DNA from: Lachnospiraceae bacterium
Lineage (GTDB): Bacteria; Bacillota; Clostridia; Lachnospirales; Lachnospiraceae
Length of the DNA: 64,000 nucleotides
Reading direction: 5' to 3'
Assembly (NCBI GenBank): GCA_024695145.1
Contig: JAILIS010000007.1
Location: 1 to 64,000 of the forward strand
The translations under genes were made by a program, and so were the position numbers. Position 1 is the first letter of the stretch; every line of letters starts with the position of its first letter. The notes beneath the pieces were generated by a model, which was not told where the DNA came from, did no database searches, and was given only the letters and a program-made list of their open reading frames with translations. Of the stretch, positions 44,383-54,479 are shown in pieces.

Positions 44383-44470
44383 GTCAGTCCTCCGTATGTC
44401 AGTCTATGATACTAGAGTATAACATGATTCCGGGGGCTACGGCAAGATTGCAACTGATATGGGAACCGTC

Positions 44471-46207
44471 TTATCCGGCATACATAAGGTTTTCAAACAG
44501 ATCGTCAACAGACTTGCCGTTTATCTCGGCGGGATAGCCGCTGCTTGAATACTTAAGCCTTACCTCTCTTCCGTCGTCGATCTCGCAGTCCATATATGTT
44601 TTATTATCTGTCCTCAGAGGTCTGTACTTTGTGCCTGCGGGAAGTGTCTCTGTCCCGGTCTCGTCTCCGTTCTCATCAAGGACCGTAACTTCTATATCCT
44701 GAACCGATTTGACAGGGTCAGCACCCCAGGCCATCGTATAATATTTGTCTGCAAATTCGGGAAGTCCGTCAGCTCCGACAACGTATCTGCCATAGCATGA
44801 ATACGTTCCGATAAGGTCACCGACTTCGGAATAGTACAGATTTTCGGGATCGGTCGGAATGAACTCTCCCGCATAAGTATCATCTTCGAAATCCTCATAT
44901 ACGACATGGCATGTATGAGCACCCGCAAACTTTATATCTCCGCCCGTGATGTCAAACACCGCGACATCGACGTAATCATTGTATGTAAGGAGATTGACGT
45001 AGATATACTCTTTTTTGTCTGCTGTCACAACCTTGTACTGACGGCAGGAATCCTTGACGTAGCTGAAGCTGAAGTATTCATCCTCCGCCTTGGCTGATTT
45101 TGACCCCTGACGAAGCGACAGTGCGGTGCAGTCAACAAAACCGTTCGGAGAAAACTCCTCTTCCTGGCCTTCATATACAAAATGAAGTGTCTCGTCTGAA
45201 TCCTCTTCGGCTGAGCTTGAGTTGAACCAAAGATTTGATGCCGTGACATATCCTCTGTCCGTATCGGGAAGATATTTTTCATCAACCGTTCCCGGGAACT
45301 CATCATATCCTATAACAATGTCCCAGTCTCCCATGGCATATGCCGCAAGTGCGTAAGGGCCGAAATAAAAATGTATCCCGTCAAAGCCAAGATACCAGAC
45401 AAGGCTGACTTCTTCAGAGCCATCCGGAACGGAAGTTAAACTGTAACTTTTAAGAGTATCGTCAAGTTCGGGGAAAAAGTCATCCTCATCGGCCTTCTCG
45501 AGAAGCTTATCCTTGATCGCCGGTGCAAGCTGATCGATCGTAGTGTCCGCTACATCCGTAAGCTCGAGCTTCTCACCCGATTCGACATCATATGTAGCCG
45601 CCGTCCTTCCGTAACTTCCGTGAGCGCCTCCCGTAAAGTTTGAAAAATCACAGATGTAACTTACGACCTTTTCGTCGGCACGTATTATGTTCTCCGTTGA
45701 ATAATCGGTCCAGGGGCCGATAAAAGGACGCTCGTCGTCTGCACTGCTGTCAGCGTCGGCGTTTGCCTGTTCTATCATTGACTCGGCATTCTCCTTGTTC
45801 GACTTGAACTCCTCTTTAGCTGCTAAGTTGAAATTCTCATACAGTTTCGGGAACTGATCTTTACATGCGTCGGCGACCATGATCGTCTCGGTCATGCCGT
45901 CATAGACCTGCCTGCCCTCGAGGCTGTCGCCCGAACCGTCGGTCTTGGAGCTGCCGCTGTAATCCTCACTGAAATACTGCCTTACGAGCTTGTATACGGG
46001 CTGCGTGGCAGTGACCTGCGCGTCATCTTCAGCAGGAGCTTCATCCTCTTTTGGATCAGCCGTTTCCTCGTCTTTTTCCTCGGAAGCATCTGCCGTAACC
46101 TCATTATCGGTATCGGCAGGCTGATTGATATTGACATCAACTTTGCTGCCGCACGCCGAAAGCATGAACATGGAAATTCCGAGAATAATACAAATACTTT
46201 TCTTCAT
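44471..46207 (-). CDS. Lipoprotein with an RsiV/DUF3298-like domain
   Basis: 578 residues from ATG 46207, with GTGAGG before it. The lipobox is LSAC, followed by an acidic linker (about 20-65). The next 250 residues have the DUF4163/DUF3298 pattern of RsiV-like lysozyme sensors: YICDFSNFTGGAHGSYGRTA then YDVESGEKLELTDV, and GIHFYFGPYALAAYAMG. The C-terminal part is a separate beta-rich domain (YVTASNLWF onward). It has no transmembrane helix or anti-sigma domain, so it is not itself an RsiV; it may bind wall components. It follows the acyltransferase gene by 32 bp. Confidence 0.8.
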   Translation of the reverse strand: MKKSICIILGISMFMLSACGSKVDVNINQPADTDNEVTADASEEKDEETADPKEDEAPAEDDAQVTATQPVYKLVRQYFSEDYSGSSKTDGSGDSLEGRQVYDGMTETIMVADACKDQFPKLYENFNLAAKEEFKSNKENAESMIEQANADADSSADDERPFIGPWTDYSTENIIRADEKVVSYICDFSNFTGGAHGSYGRTAATYDVESGEKLELTDVADTTIDQLAPAIKDKLLEKADEDDFFPELDDTLKSYSLTSVPDGSEEVSLVWYLGFDGIHFYFGPYALAAYAMGDWDIVIGYDEFPGTVDEKYLPDTDRGYVTASNLWFNSSSAEEDSDETLHFVYEGQEEEFSPNGFVDCTALSLRQGSKSAKAEDEYFSFSYVKDSCRQYKVVTADKKEYIYVNLLTYNDYVDVAVFDITGGDIKFAGAHTCHVVYEDFEDDTYAGEFIPTDPENLYYSEVGDLIGTYSCYGRYVVGADGLPEFADKYYTMAWGADPVKSVQDIEVTVLDENGDETGTETLPAGTKYRPLRTDNKTYMDCEIDDGREVRLKYSSSGYPAEINGKSVDDLFENLMYAG

Positions 46208-46239
46208 AACCTCACACACCTTTCAAAAAATCAATGACA

Positions 46240-47463
46240 TCAGTGAACAAATCCCAACGCCTTTTTCACCGCATCGCTTACCTTGCGGAAAACAAGTGCC
46301 ATAAGTATCGTTGCCGCAAAAACACATATAATATAAACCGGCATCGCGATCCTCTCATCTTTAATTATCCTTCCGGGAAGTTCAAGGAGGATCGGTGTTA
46401 AGATCAGGATCACTAATCGGTTCATCATGTACGTTTCAAGCGAATATTTTCCGAAAAACCGCGCCACCGGATTGATGGCCCGGTATTTCATCATGAACAC
46501 GACAATGTATAATGTGAACAGTATCGTCGCCGGCTGTTGCATAAAATAAAGCAGGAACTTTGCACCTATTGCCGGTCCGTTTCCGGCAAATTCCGACCAG
46601 TAGCCGGGGTCTTTGAGAAAAATGTTCGTAACATACAGCCAAAACGCTGTTACGACAAACAGAAGAACGTTCTTGACCGCATAATTTTTCCGGAAAAACC
46701 CGGATATCTTTTCTTCGTACGTTTCATATATCATTCCGAAAAGAAATGCGATCTGGGAATTGACCCACCATTCACCGGTAAACCAGAACACTTTATCCTG
46801 CATATACCACAGTTCCGTTTCCGGATTGTCCGGATTCATCCACCAGTTGGGCTCGCTTCCGGCCCACCAGAGGAAGTGCCCTTCTAGGCAGAAGAAGATC
46901 CCCATTGCAAGGATTATCAGATAAATATATACAAACTTCCGGATGCGGGATCCGTCTCTTTTAAAGATCAGATAAAATGCCGCATATAGTATCGCAAGCA
47001 CTATCGGATACCATGCATCCACGTTCATCATCGTGATCCCGATGATATTGGTCACCCACTGGAGCGGCTCAAGATGTTCGTTCACCGCGATAATGTATAT
47101 AGCGTAAAACAGCACGCTCACGTAATAAGGGACCAATACGACCGGAAGACGTCTTCGCAGGAAACCGTTCAGATAGTCCTTGTTTGTATCAAGGTTTTTG
47201 AGAAGTCCGTATCCCGAACTGAAGAAGAACAGAGCAACAAACAGGTATCCCGCATCCTGAAATACCGTCAGTTCACCCGTCTGCTTGAATAACTCCTCCA
47301 GTGATATGTGATGCACAATAACACCGACGGCAGCGATACCGCGCACGTACTTGATAACATCATTTGAAAGATAATCCTCATGAAATCTGCCCCTGCCGGC
47401 ACATTTACCGCCGCATAAGATCAATAGCAGGCAAAGAATGTATATCACATATGTCAGGTGCAT
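46240..47463 (-). CDS. Acyltransferase-3 family membrane O-acyltransferase
   Basis: 407 residues with about ten helices and the OafA/YrhL family mark near the N-terminus: YVRGIAAVGVIVHHISL (the His is the expected catalytic residue) and FFFSSGYGLLKN, RRRLPVVLVPYYV. These enzymes acylate sugars or wall glycans from a CoA donor, or act as the membrane part of such a system. It lies 21 bp after the butyrate kinase stop with no terminator, so it is probably read with the butyrate genes. Confidence 0.88.
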   Translation of the reverse strand: MHLTYVIYILCLLLILCGGKCAGRGRFHEDYLSNDVIKYVRGIAAVGVIVHHISLEELFKQTGELTVFQDAGYLFVALFFFSSGYGLLKNLDTNKDYLNGFLRRRLPVVLVPYYVSVLFYAIYIIAVNEHLEPLQWVTNIIGITMMNVDAWYPIVLAILYAAFYLIFKRDGSRIRKFVYIYLIILAMGIFFCLEGHFLWWAGSEPNWWMNPDNPETELWYMQDKVFWFTGEWWVNSQIAFLFGMIYETYEEKISGFFRKNYAVKNVLLFVVTAFWLYVTNIFLKDPGYWSEFAGNGPAIGAKFLLYFMQQPATILFTLYIVVFMMKYRAINPVARFFGKYSLETYMMNRLVILILTPILLELPGRIIKDERIAMPVYIICVFAATILMALVFRKVSDAVKKALGFVH

Positions 47464-47484
47464 AACCTCTCCTATCAGTAAAAA

Positions 47485-48552
47485 TCAGTATGGCATTGCC
47501 TCCTCTTCTTTCTTCATGACCCGAAGTCCGCCCTGGGCAAGAGCAAGAAGCTCATCCTCACCGGGATATACGGTAAACGGTGCGATCCACTCGCAGCGTT
47601 CCTTAAGACCCGCAACGACTGATTTATCATATGCTATACCGCCGGTCACGATGATCTGATCCACTTTTCCGTCAAGTACACATGCCATGGATCCGATATC
47701 CTTTGCAACCTGAAGGATGAATGCATCCCTGTATTCCTTGGCTTTCATATCACCGTCGTTGACCATAACTGCAACTTCGCGAAGATCGTTTGTTCCGAGG
47801 TATGCGTTAAATCCGCCGTCACCGACGAGCTTTTTGTATATCTCCTTCTCGGTATACTTACCGGAAAAGCACATCTTGACAAGTGCTCCGGGAGGTACCG
47901 CACCGGCACGCTCGGGCGAGAATGCCCCGTCACCGTCAAGTGCATTGAAAATATCGATGACTTTACCGTTCTTGTGAGGACCTACCGAACATCCGCCGCC
48001 CATATGAACGACTATGAGATTAAGATCCTCGTACTTTTTTCCGGCTTCTTTGGCATAACGCTTTGCAACCGCCTTCTGGTTGAGAGCGTGGAACTTGCTC
48101 ACTCTCGGAAGCTCGGGGCATCCCGAATATCTTGCTATATCCATCATTTCATCGACAACAACGGGGTCAACGATATATGAAGGAACCGACAGGCTGTCAC
48201 CTATCTCTCTTGCAAGTATACCGCCAAGGTTTGAGGCGTGCTGTCCCTGAACACCGACTTCAAGATCCTTGAGCAGTGCATCGGTAACCTCATATGTTCC
48301 GCCGGGAATGGGCTTTAACATGCCGCCTCTGCCGACAACAAAATCAAGTGTCTTGATATCAAAGTCCCTGTCCTTCAGGAAGTTAAGGATTATATCTTTT
48401 CGAAAATCCTTCTGAGCCACGATGGACTCGAATGAGTTGATCTCTTCGGTGGTATGACGCAGTGTCTCATCAAAAAGAAGTTCCTCATCTTCGAATATTC
48501 CGATCTTGGTCGAGGTCGACCCCGGATTGATTATTAAACTTTTAAGACCCAT
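47485..48552 (-). CDS. buk: Butyrate kinase
   Basis: Turns butyryl phosphate and ADP into butyrate and ATP, the energy-yielding last step. 355 residues, the usual length. ASKHA fold: [18 protein letters not shown] at the N-terminus, the [11 protein letters not shown] phosphate region, HMGGGCS, and [15 protein letters not shown] at the C-terminus. It is 16 bp after ptb. An ATP-forming route by ptb-buk, not a CoA-transferase, is thus encoded. Confidence 0.96.
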   Translation of the reverse strand: MGLKSLIINPGSTSTKIGIFEDEELLFDETLRHTTEEINSFESIVAQKDFRKDIILNFLKDRDFDIKTLDFVVGRGGMLKPIPGGTYEVTDALLKDLEVGVQGQHASNLGGILAREIGDSLSVPSYIVDPVVVDEMMDIARYSGCPELPRVSKFHALNQKAVAKRYAKEAGKKYEDLNLIVVHMGGGCSVGPHKNGKVIDIFNALDGDGAFSPERAGAVPPGALVKMCFSGKYTEKEIYKKLVGDGGFNAYLGTNDLREVAVMVNDGDMKAKEYRDAFILQVAKDIGSMACVLDGKVDQIIVTGGIAYDKSVVAGLKERCEWIAPFTVYPGEDELLALAQGGLRVMKKEEEAMPY

Positions 48553-48568
48553 ATCCGCTTCTCCTTAA

Positions 48569-49489
48569 TCAGTTCTTCTTCAGTTCGTGTGCGACGATAG
48601 CCGCAAGTGCGATCGAGTTGACTTTCGTTTCGAATGTATCGGCGCGCGATGTCAGCACGACCGGAGCCTTCGTTCCGGTAAGGATACATCCGTTCTTCAT
48701 ATTCTCAACGACCTGTGTAAATGTCTTATATACAAGGTTTCCTGCATGAAGATCAGGGAAGATCAGGATATCAGCATCTCCGGCAACCTTACGGTCCATG
48801 GCACCTTTTTCTTCGGCAGCAGCCGGGAACAGTGCTATATCAAGAGACAGGGGACCTTCAACGATACATCCCGTGATCTCTCCGTTATCCTGCATCTTGG
48901 AAAGCTCGTCCGCTTCAACAGTGATGGGCATCTTCGGATTGACTGTCTCCGTGCAGCATACAACAGCCGCCTTCGGGTTTTCCACGCCACATGCTCTTGC
49001 GACATCCGAAGTATATTCGATGATGCACTTCTTTTCCTCGAGTGTCGGGTAAGGTATAAAAGCAACGTCCGAGAGGAACAGCACTCTGTCAACCTTCGGA
49101 ACTTCGATAACACATACGTGTGAAAGAGGCTTGCCGGTACGCAGACCGACTTCCTTGTTGAGCACGCTCTTTAAGAATGTGCCTGTAGGAAGAAGACCTT
49201 TCATGTAGATGTCGGCTTTGCCTTCCGATACGATAGATACAGCCTTCGTAGCTGCCTCTGCCTCATCCTCGACATTGATGATCTCGTAATCATCCATGTT
49301 CATACCGAGCTCTGCTCCGATCGAACGGATCTCCGCTTCATTTCCGACAAGTATCGCATCGGCGATATCCCTGTCCTTTGCTGCCTTTACGGCTTCGAGA
49401 ACAGCCTTGTCCTGTGCTACCGCAATTGCTACTTTTTTCCTGCTGATAGATCTGATCTTTTTTAACAGATCGTCAAAATTCTTAACCAT
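48569..49489 (-). CDS. ptb: Phosphate butyryltransferase
   Basis: Turns butyryl-CoA and phosphate into butyryl phosphate. 306 residues of the PTA/PTB family: KKVAIAVAQDKAVLEAVKAA, DAILVGNEAEIRSIG, and the C-terminal ADILIFPDLHAGNLVYK. It is shorter than phosphotransacetylases and is followed directly by buk, which supports the butyryl over acetyl assignment. A stem-loop without T-tract lies between etfA and this gene. Confidence 0.95.
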   Translation of the reverse strand: MVKNFDDLLKKIRSISRKKVAIAVAQDKAVLEAVKAAKDRDIADAILVGNEAEIRSIGAELGMNMDDYEIINVEDEAEAATKAVSIVSEGKADIYMKGLLPTGTFLKSVLNKEVGLRTGKPLSHVCVIEVPKVDRVLFLSDVAFIPYPTLEEKKCIIEYTSDVARACGVENPKAAVVCCTETVNPKMPITVEADELSKMQDNGEITGCIVEGPLSLDIALFPAAAEEKGAMDRKVAGDADILIFPDLHAGNLVYKTFTQVVENMKNGCILTGTKAPVVLTSRADTFETKVNSIALAAIVAHELKKN

Positions 49490-49523
49490 TGTAATTCATC
49501 TCCATATTATATATATGATTTTT

Positions 49524-49548
49524 GGGGAAACGCCTTTCGGCATTCCCC
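49524..49548 (-). promoter_or_regulatory. Stem-loop between etfA and ptb
   Basis: GGGGAA..GCC / GGC..TTCCCC around a 4-base loop. No T-tract follows on the minus strand, so it may be an RNA-processing or stabilising element between the two halves of the butyrate operon. Confidence 0.55.
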
Positions 49549-49584
49549 CTCAAACCGACTCAAACTAAAGTATGATACTGTATA

Positions 49585-50652
49585 TTATTTCTTGGCAGCT
49601 ACCGCAGCCTTTACTTCCTCGGTAAGCTTCGGAACGATCTTGTTCAGATCGCCGACGATACCGTAGTCTGCTACATCGAAGATAGGAGCATCCTCATCCT
49701 TGTTAATGGCGATGATGATGTCAGACTCTTCCATACCTGCAACGTGCTGAATGGCACCTGAGATACCGATCGCAAAGTATACGTTCGGACGAACGGTCTT
49801 ACCCGTCTGTCCTACCTGCATCTCTTTGGGCTTCCAGCCTGAATCCACAACCGCACGTGAACACGAAACCTGTCCGCCGATCGCTGCTGCAAGATCTTCA
49901 AGGATCTTGAAGTTCTCGGGGCTGCCTACGCCACGTCCGCCGGAAACAAGGATCTTGGCATCCATGATATCCTTGATATCGGAAACTGCCTTAACGACTT
50001 CCTTGATCTCAACGTATCTGTCGTTCTTCGTGAATCCGGGATTGAACTCGATAACTTCTGCCTTGGCACCCTTTTTCGGCTCGATCTTCTGCATAACACC
50101 GGGACGTACCGTTGCCATCTGAGGTCTGTTGTAAGGGCAGGCGATCGTTGCGATCGTGTTGCCGCCGAATGCGGGACGGGTCATGAGAAGCTGGTTGTGA
50201 AGCTGCTCATCCTCTTTTCCGGGAACCGGAACAAGCGGAAAATCACCTATATCAAGAACAGTGCAGTCAGCCGTAAGACCTGTTGCAACTCTTGCCGAAA
50301 CCGTAGGGCCGAGGTCTCTTCCGATCGCTGTAGCACCTACAAGCATGATCTCAGGCTTGTATTCGTTGATGACTGATGCAAGTGCATGAGCGTAAGGCTC
50401 GGTCCTGTATTCCTTGAGTTCGGGATCATCAACAACGATAACCTTGTCCGCACCGTACTCGGCAAGCTTGTCTGCAAGGTTCTTTACGCCCGATCCGATA
50501 AGGACTGCCGTAACATCCGTCTTTAAAGGCTCTGCAAGTTCTCTTGCCTTTCCGAGGAGTTCATAAGCGATTCCGCTGACTTCATTGTCTACCTGCTGCG
50601 CAAATACGTATACACCTTTGTACTGCGCGATAACTTCTGGACTCATATTCAT
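49585..50652 (-). CDS. etfA: Electron transfer flavoprotein alpha subunit
   Basis: 355 residues. Domain I (about 1-200) is nucleotide-binding, with AVLIGSGVKNLADKLAEYGADKVIVVDD; domain II (about 215-340) holds FAD: SGGRGVGSPENFKILEDLA, then QVGQTGKTVRPNVYFAIGISGAIQH. With EtfB and Bcd this fits the bifurcating complex that couples crotonyl-CoA reduction by NADH to ferredoxin reduction. The gene order bcd-etfB-etfA is the standard one in clostridia. No added ferredoxin domain. Confidence 0.96.
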   Translation of the reverse strand: MNMSPEVIAQYKGVYVFAQQVDNEVSGIAYELLGKARELAEPLKTDVTAVLIGSGVKNLADKLAEYGADKVIVVDDPELKEYRTEPYAHALASVINEYKPEIMLVGATAIGRDLGPTVSARVATGLTADCTVLDIGDFPLVPVPGKEDEQLHNQLLMTRPAFGGNTIATIACPYNRPQMATVRPGVMQKIEPKKGAKAEVIEFNPGFTKNDRYVEIKEVVKAVSDIKDIMDAKILVSGGRGVGSPENFKILEDLAAAIGGQVSCSRAVVDSGWKPKEMQVGQTGKTVRPNVYFAIGISGAIQHVAGMEESDIIIAINKDEDAPIFDVADYGIVGDLNKIVPKLTEEVKAAVAAKK

Positions 50653-50681
50653 AATTATTCACCACTCTTCCTTTATGTATG

Positions 50682-51467
50682 TTAGATAACGTGCTTCTCT
50701 TTTAACTTGCCCACGATGATATCAACCGCTTCTTCGGGTGATTCGGGAACGAACTTTTCTCCCGCTCCCTTACGAACTTTGTCGGAAGCTTTGGCGATCT
50801 TGGTGGGTGAACCGTTGAGACCGAGGTTTCCGTCTTCAACATCCTTAAGATCAGCCCTGCCCCATGTGGTGATGTCAGCTTTAACCGCATCAAAGATGCC
50901 GCCGGGAGTCATGTATCTGGGGTCATTAAGCTCGGAAAGAGCTGTGATCAGGCACGGAAGCTTAGCTTCTACCATATGATATCTGTCATCATACTGACGC
51001 TTTACGGTAACTTTGTTGCCGTCAAGCTTAATCTCCTGAGCGTATGAGATTACGGGAATTCCAAGGTGTTCAGCGATCTGAGGACCAACCTGTGCGGTAT
51101 CTCCGTCGATAGCCTGACGTCCCGTGATGATCATATCATATTCCATGTTGCGCAGAGCGCCTGCAAGAGTTGTTGATGTAGCCCATGTGTCGGCACCGCC
51201 GAGAACTCTGTCCGTTACGAGGACCGCATCATCGGCTCCCATGGCAAGTGCTTCGCGGAGCACGTCTGCTGCCTTGGGAAGTCCCATTGTAAGAACGGTA
51301 ACATGTGCACCGTACTGATCTTTTAATCTAAGAGCTGCTTCAAGTCCTGCCTTGTCATCAGGATTCATGATGGCGAGCATGGCACCTCTGTCAAGTGTTC
51401 CGTCGGGATTGAACTTAACCCCGCCCTTTGTATCCGGAACCTGTTTGATACAAACTACAACTTTCAT
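50682..51467 (-). CDS. etfB: Electron transfer flavoprotein beta subunit
   Basis: 261 residues. N-terminal KVVVCIKQVPDTKGGVKFNPDG, the AMGADDAVLVTDRVLGGADT region near the second flavin (NADH-side in bifurcating forms), and the ITGRQAIDGDTAQVGPQIAE motif. It follows bcd by 56 bp and precedes etfA by 29 bp. Together they form the ETF heterodimer for butyryl-CoA dehydrogenase. Confidence 0.96.
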   Translation of the reverse strand: MKVVVCIKQVPDTKGGVKFNPDGTLDRGAMLAIMNPDDKAGLEAALRLKDQYGAHVTVLTMGLPKAADVLREALAMGADDAVLVTDRVLGGADTWATSTTLAGALRNMEYDMIITGRQAIDGDTAQVGPQIAEHLGIPVISYAQEIKLDGNKVTVKRQYDDRYHMVEAKLPCLITALSELNDPRYMTPGGIFDAVKADITTWGRADLKDVEDGNLGLNGSPTKIAKASDKVRKGAGEKFVPESPEEAVDIIVGKLKEKHVI

Positions 51468-51523
51468 ATCTGTTTTCCTTTCTATTATCTCTCCGGTATA
51501 CCGATACCGAGTTAGTCGATTGA

Positions 51524-52690
51524 TTACTTTAACAGTGATGCGCTGATGACCATGCGCTGTACTTCGCTGGTACCTTCGTAGATCTCAGTGATCTTAGCGT
51601 CACGCATCATGCGCTCAACATCGTATTCCTTGATGTAGCCGTATCCGCCGTGAAGCTGTACACACTTTGTCGTAACTTCCATTGCAACTTCTGCAGCGTA
51701 GAGCTTAGCCATTGCCGCTTCAACACCGTATGCACTCTTGCCGTCCTTCTGGAACTGGTCTTTTGCACGTGCAGCCTTGTATACGAGAAGTCTTGCAGCC
51801 TCAACCTTTGTTGCCATATCGGCAAGCTGGAACTGTGTATTCTGGAATGCACCGATAGCGCGTCCGAACTGCTTTCTTTCATTTACATACTGGATGGTAA
51901 GATCAAGTGCGCCTGCCGCAAGTCCGAGAGCCTGAGCGGCGATACCGATACGTCCGCCGTCAAGTGTATGCATTGCGATGTTAAATCCTTTGCCCTGCTT
52001 ACCGAGAAGGTTTTCCTTGGGGATCCTGCAGTCTGTGAAGATCAGCTCGTATGTTGAAGATCCGCAGATACCCATCTTGTTTTCTTTCGTACCGAATGTA
52101 AATCCGGGAGTACCTTTTTCAACGATGAATGCGGATATCTCTTTCATCATCCTGCCGCGCTTCTCGATCTTGCCGGTAACTGCGAATATAACGTAAACGT
52201 CTGCTTCCTTACCGTTTGTGATGAAGCACTTGCTGCCGTTAAGCACCCATTCGTCACCGTCAAGAACCGCTTTGGTCTGCTGACCCTGAGCATCTGTTCC
52301 GGCACCGGGCTCGGTAAGTCCGAAAGCGCCGAGCTTCTCACCCTTTGCAAGGGGTACTACGTATTTCTGCTTCTGCTCATCCGTACCGAATGTCATTATC
52401 GGATCAACACACAGTGATGTATGTGCTGAAACGATAACGCCTGTGGTACCGCATACCTTAGACATTTCCTCAACACACATCGCATATGTGAGAACGTCAC
52501 ATCCCTGTCCGCCAAGCTCCTTGGGAACGGGTATTCCCAAAAATCCGTACTTTGCAAGCTTCTCAACAGTCTCCCTGGGGAATCTATGTTCCTGGTCGAT
52601 CTCCTGTGCAAGAGGCTTTACTTCTGTTTCGGCAAAATCCTTGAAAAGCTGTCTTGCCATTTCATGTTCTTTTGATAAAGAAAAATCCAT
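51524..52690 (-). CDS. bcd: Butyryl-CoA dehydrogenase
   Basis: Reduces crotonyl-CoA to butyryl-CoA. 388 residues of acyl-CoA dehydrogenase fold: FAD site FGLTEPGAGTDAQGQQTKAV and ALGLAAGALDLTIQYVNERKQFG; the catalytic Glu is near residue 372 in ITEIYEGTSEVQRMVI, the position of short-chain enzymes. It lies between hbd and etfB, as expected for the bifurcating Bcd-EtfAB complex. Confidence 0.96.
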   Translation of the reverse strand: MDFSLSKEHEMARQLFKDFAETEVKPLAQEIDQEHRFPRETVEKLAKYGFLGIPVPKELGGQGCDVLTYAMCVEEMSKVCGTTGVIVSAHTSLCVDPIMTFGTDEQKQKYVVPLAKGEKLGAFGLTEPGAGTDAQGQQTKAVLDGDEWVLNGSKCFITNGKEADVYVIFAVTGKIEKRGRMMKEISAFIVEKGTPGFTFGTKENKMGICGSSTYELIFTDCRIPKENLLGKQGKGFNIAMHTLDGGRIGIAAQALGLAAGALDLTIQYVNERKQFGRAIGAFQNTQFQLADMATKVEAARLLVYKAARAKDQFQKDGKSAYGVEAAMAKLYAAEVAMEVTTKCVQLHGGYGYIKEYDVERMMRDAKITEIYEGTSEVQRMVISASLLK

Positions 52691-52718
52691 GATATTGTTC
52701 CTCCGTATATTAATATTA

Positions 52719-53591
52719 TTATTTCGCGTCGATCGCTGTCTTTGTACGATCCTCGTTATAGATGTAAAATCCCTTGCCGCTCTTTACGCCGAGGTTGCCG
52801 CCGCGGACCATTTTTCTGATGAGCGGGCATGCCCTGTACTTGGAATCACCTGTCTCGTTGTAGAGAACGTCCATGATCGCAAGGCAGATATCGAGACCGA
52901 TAAAATCGCCGAGCTCAAGGGGTCCCATCGGATGATTGGCACCGAGCTTCATTGCGGCATCGATACCTTCCACATCGGAAACACCTTCCATCTTGATGAA
53001 AGCAGCTTCATTGATCATAGGGATGAGAATACGGTTAACAACAAAGCCTGCTGCCTCGTTGACCTGAACGGCCGTCTTTCCGATCTCGGCTGAGATCTTC
53101 TTGATCGTCTCAACGGTCTCATCGGGAGTATTGACACCTGCGATCACTTCAACAAGTTTCATACGGTCTGCGGGATTGAAGAAATGCATACCGATCATCG
53201 GCCTTGAAAGTCCGTTTCCGATCTCAGTGATCGAAAGAGAAGATGTATTTGAAGCAAATACACAGCCGGGCTTGCACAGTTCGTCGAGCTCCTTGAATGT
53301 GGTCTTCTTGACCTGCATATCTTCAAATGCAGCCTCAACGATAAGATCGCAGTCCTTGCAAAGATTCTCTTTATGGCCGGGAACGATCCTTCCTATGATG
53401 GCATCAGCCTGCTCCCTTGTCATCTTTTCCTTGGAGACGAGCTTGTCGTATCCTTTGATGATCTTGTCCTTACCGCCTTCTGCCCATTCCTGCTTGATAT
53501 CGCAGAGCATTACTTCATAACCGTCGATCTGCGCAAAAGCTTTTGCGATGCCCTGGCCCATCGTGCCTGCACCAATGATTCCAACCTTCAT
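52719..53591 (-). CDS. hbd: 3-hydroxybutyryl-CoA dehydrogenase
   Basis: Reduces acetoacetyl-CoA to 3-hydroxybutyryl-CoA. 290 residues: the NAD site KVGIIGAGTMGQGIAKAFAQ, the catalytic His in GMHFFNPADRMKLVEVI, and the C-terminal domain with GANHPMGPLELGDFIGLD. The length and these motifs match clostridial Hbd. It is 28 bp before bcd. Confidence 0.96.
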   Translation of the reverse strand: MKVGIIGAGTMGQGIAKAFAQIDGYEVMLCDIKQEWAEGGKDKIIKGYDKLVSKEKMTREQADAIIGRIVPGHKENLCKDCDLIVEAAFEDMQVKKTTFKELDELCKPGCVFASNTSSLSITEIGNGLSRPMIGMHFFNPADRMKLVEVIAGVNTPDETVETIKKISAEIGKTAVQVNEAAGFVVNRILIPMINEAAFIKMEGVSDVEGIDAAMKLGANHPMGPLELGDFIGLDICLAIMDVLYNETGDSKYRACPLIRKMVRGGNLGVKSGKGFYIYNEDRTKTAIDAK

Positions 53592-53631
53592 TTTGTTTCC
53601 TCCTATAACTCTTTAATAATGAATGCCGCTT

Positions 53632-54462
53632 TTACTTATTCTTAAACGGAACAACCTTTAACTTTTTTTCTTTGTCCTTCTCGAGGAAGTTTGCCATGCC
53701 GGCCTTCTGATCCTCGGTCTCGAAACAGTCACCGAAAAGTTTTTCTTCTATAACAATGGCTTTGTCCATGTCAGTCTGCAGACCGTCGTTGATGGCCTTC
53801 TTGCAGTTGCGGACAGCGATCGGAGCATTTGCGGCGATGCCTTTTGCCATCTTGAGCGCAGCTGCCATAAGAGCATCCTTCGCGCTTACGGTAACTTCAC
53901 CTGCTTCATTTACCTCTGCCTTTACGACCTGGTTGACAAGACCGATCCTGTAAGCTTCGTCAGCCTTGATGTTCCTGGCTGTATATATAAGCTGCTTGGC
54001 CATTCCGGGTGAAACAAGTCTTGCAAGTCTCTGTGTCCCGCCAAATCCGGGGGTGATCCCGAGACCTACCTCGGGCTGTCCGAATACGGCAGTTTCAGAG
54101 CAGATCCTGATATCACAGCTCATCGATATCTCACATCCGCCGCCGAGTGCAAATCCGTTAACGGCTGCGATGACCGGGATCGGAAATGTCTCTATTTTAC
54201 GGAAGAGGTCATTTCCCTTCTTGCCGAAAGCTTCGCCTTCCGCCTTGGTAAGATTGCTCATCTCACCTATGTCGGCACCTGCGACAAATGATTTTTCCCC
54301 TGCTCCCGTAAGGATAAGGCATCTGATCTCACCCTGATCCACGCCGTCGAATGCTTCATTCAGCTCGTCGAGAACCTGTGAGTTGAGAGCGTTGAGTGCC
54401 TTCTCCCTGTTGATCGTGATAATACCAACACGATCCTGCACTTCGTATGTAACAAATTCCAT
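53632..54462 (-). CDS. crt: Crotonase (3-hydroxybutyryl-CoA dehydratase)
   Basis: Removes water from 3-hydroxybutyryl-CoA to give crotonyl-CoA. 276 residues: oxyanion loops AGADIGEMSNL and NGFALGGGCEISMSCD, and catalytic Glu in FGQPEVGLGITPGFGGTQRL. The tail (EKKLKVVPFKNK) is slightly longer and more basic than most. Separated from thl by a stem-loop with a short T-tract. Confidence 0.95.
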   Translation of the reverse strand: MEFVTYEVQDRVGIITINREKALNALNSQVLDELNEAFDGVDQGEIRCLILTGAGEKSFVAGADIGEMSNLTKAEGEAFGKKGNDLFRKIETFPIPVIAAVNGFALGGGCEISMSCDIRICSETAVFGQPEVGLGITPGFGGTQRLARLVSPGMAKQLIYTARNIKADEAYRIGLVNQVVKAEVNEAGEVTVSAKDALMAAALKMAKGIAANAPIAVRNCKKAINDGLQTDMDKAIVIEEKLFGDCFETEDQKAGMANFLEKDKEKKLKVVPFKNK

Positions 54463-54479
54463 ATCACTCCTCCTTACTG

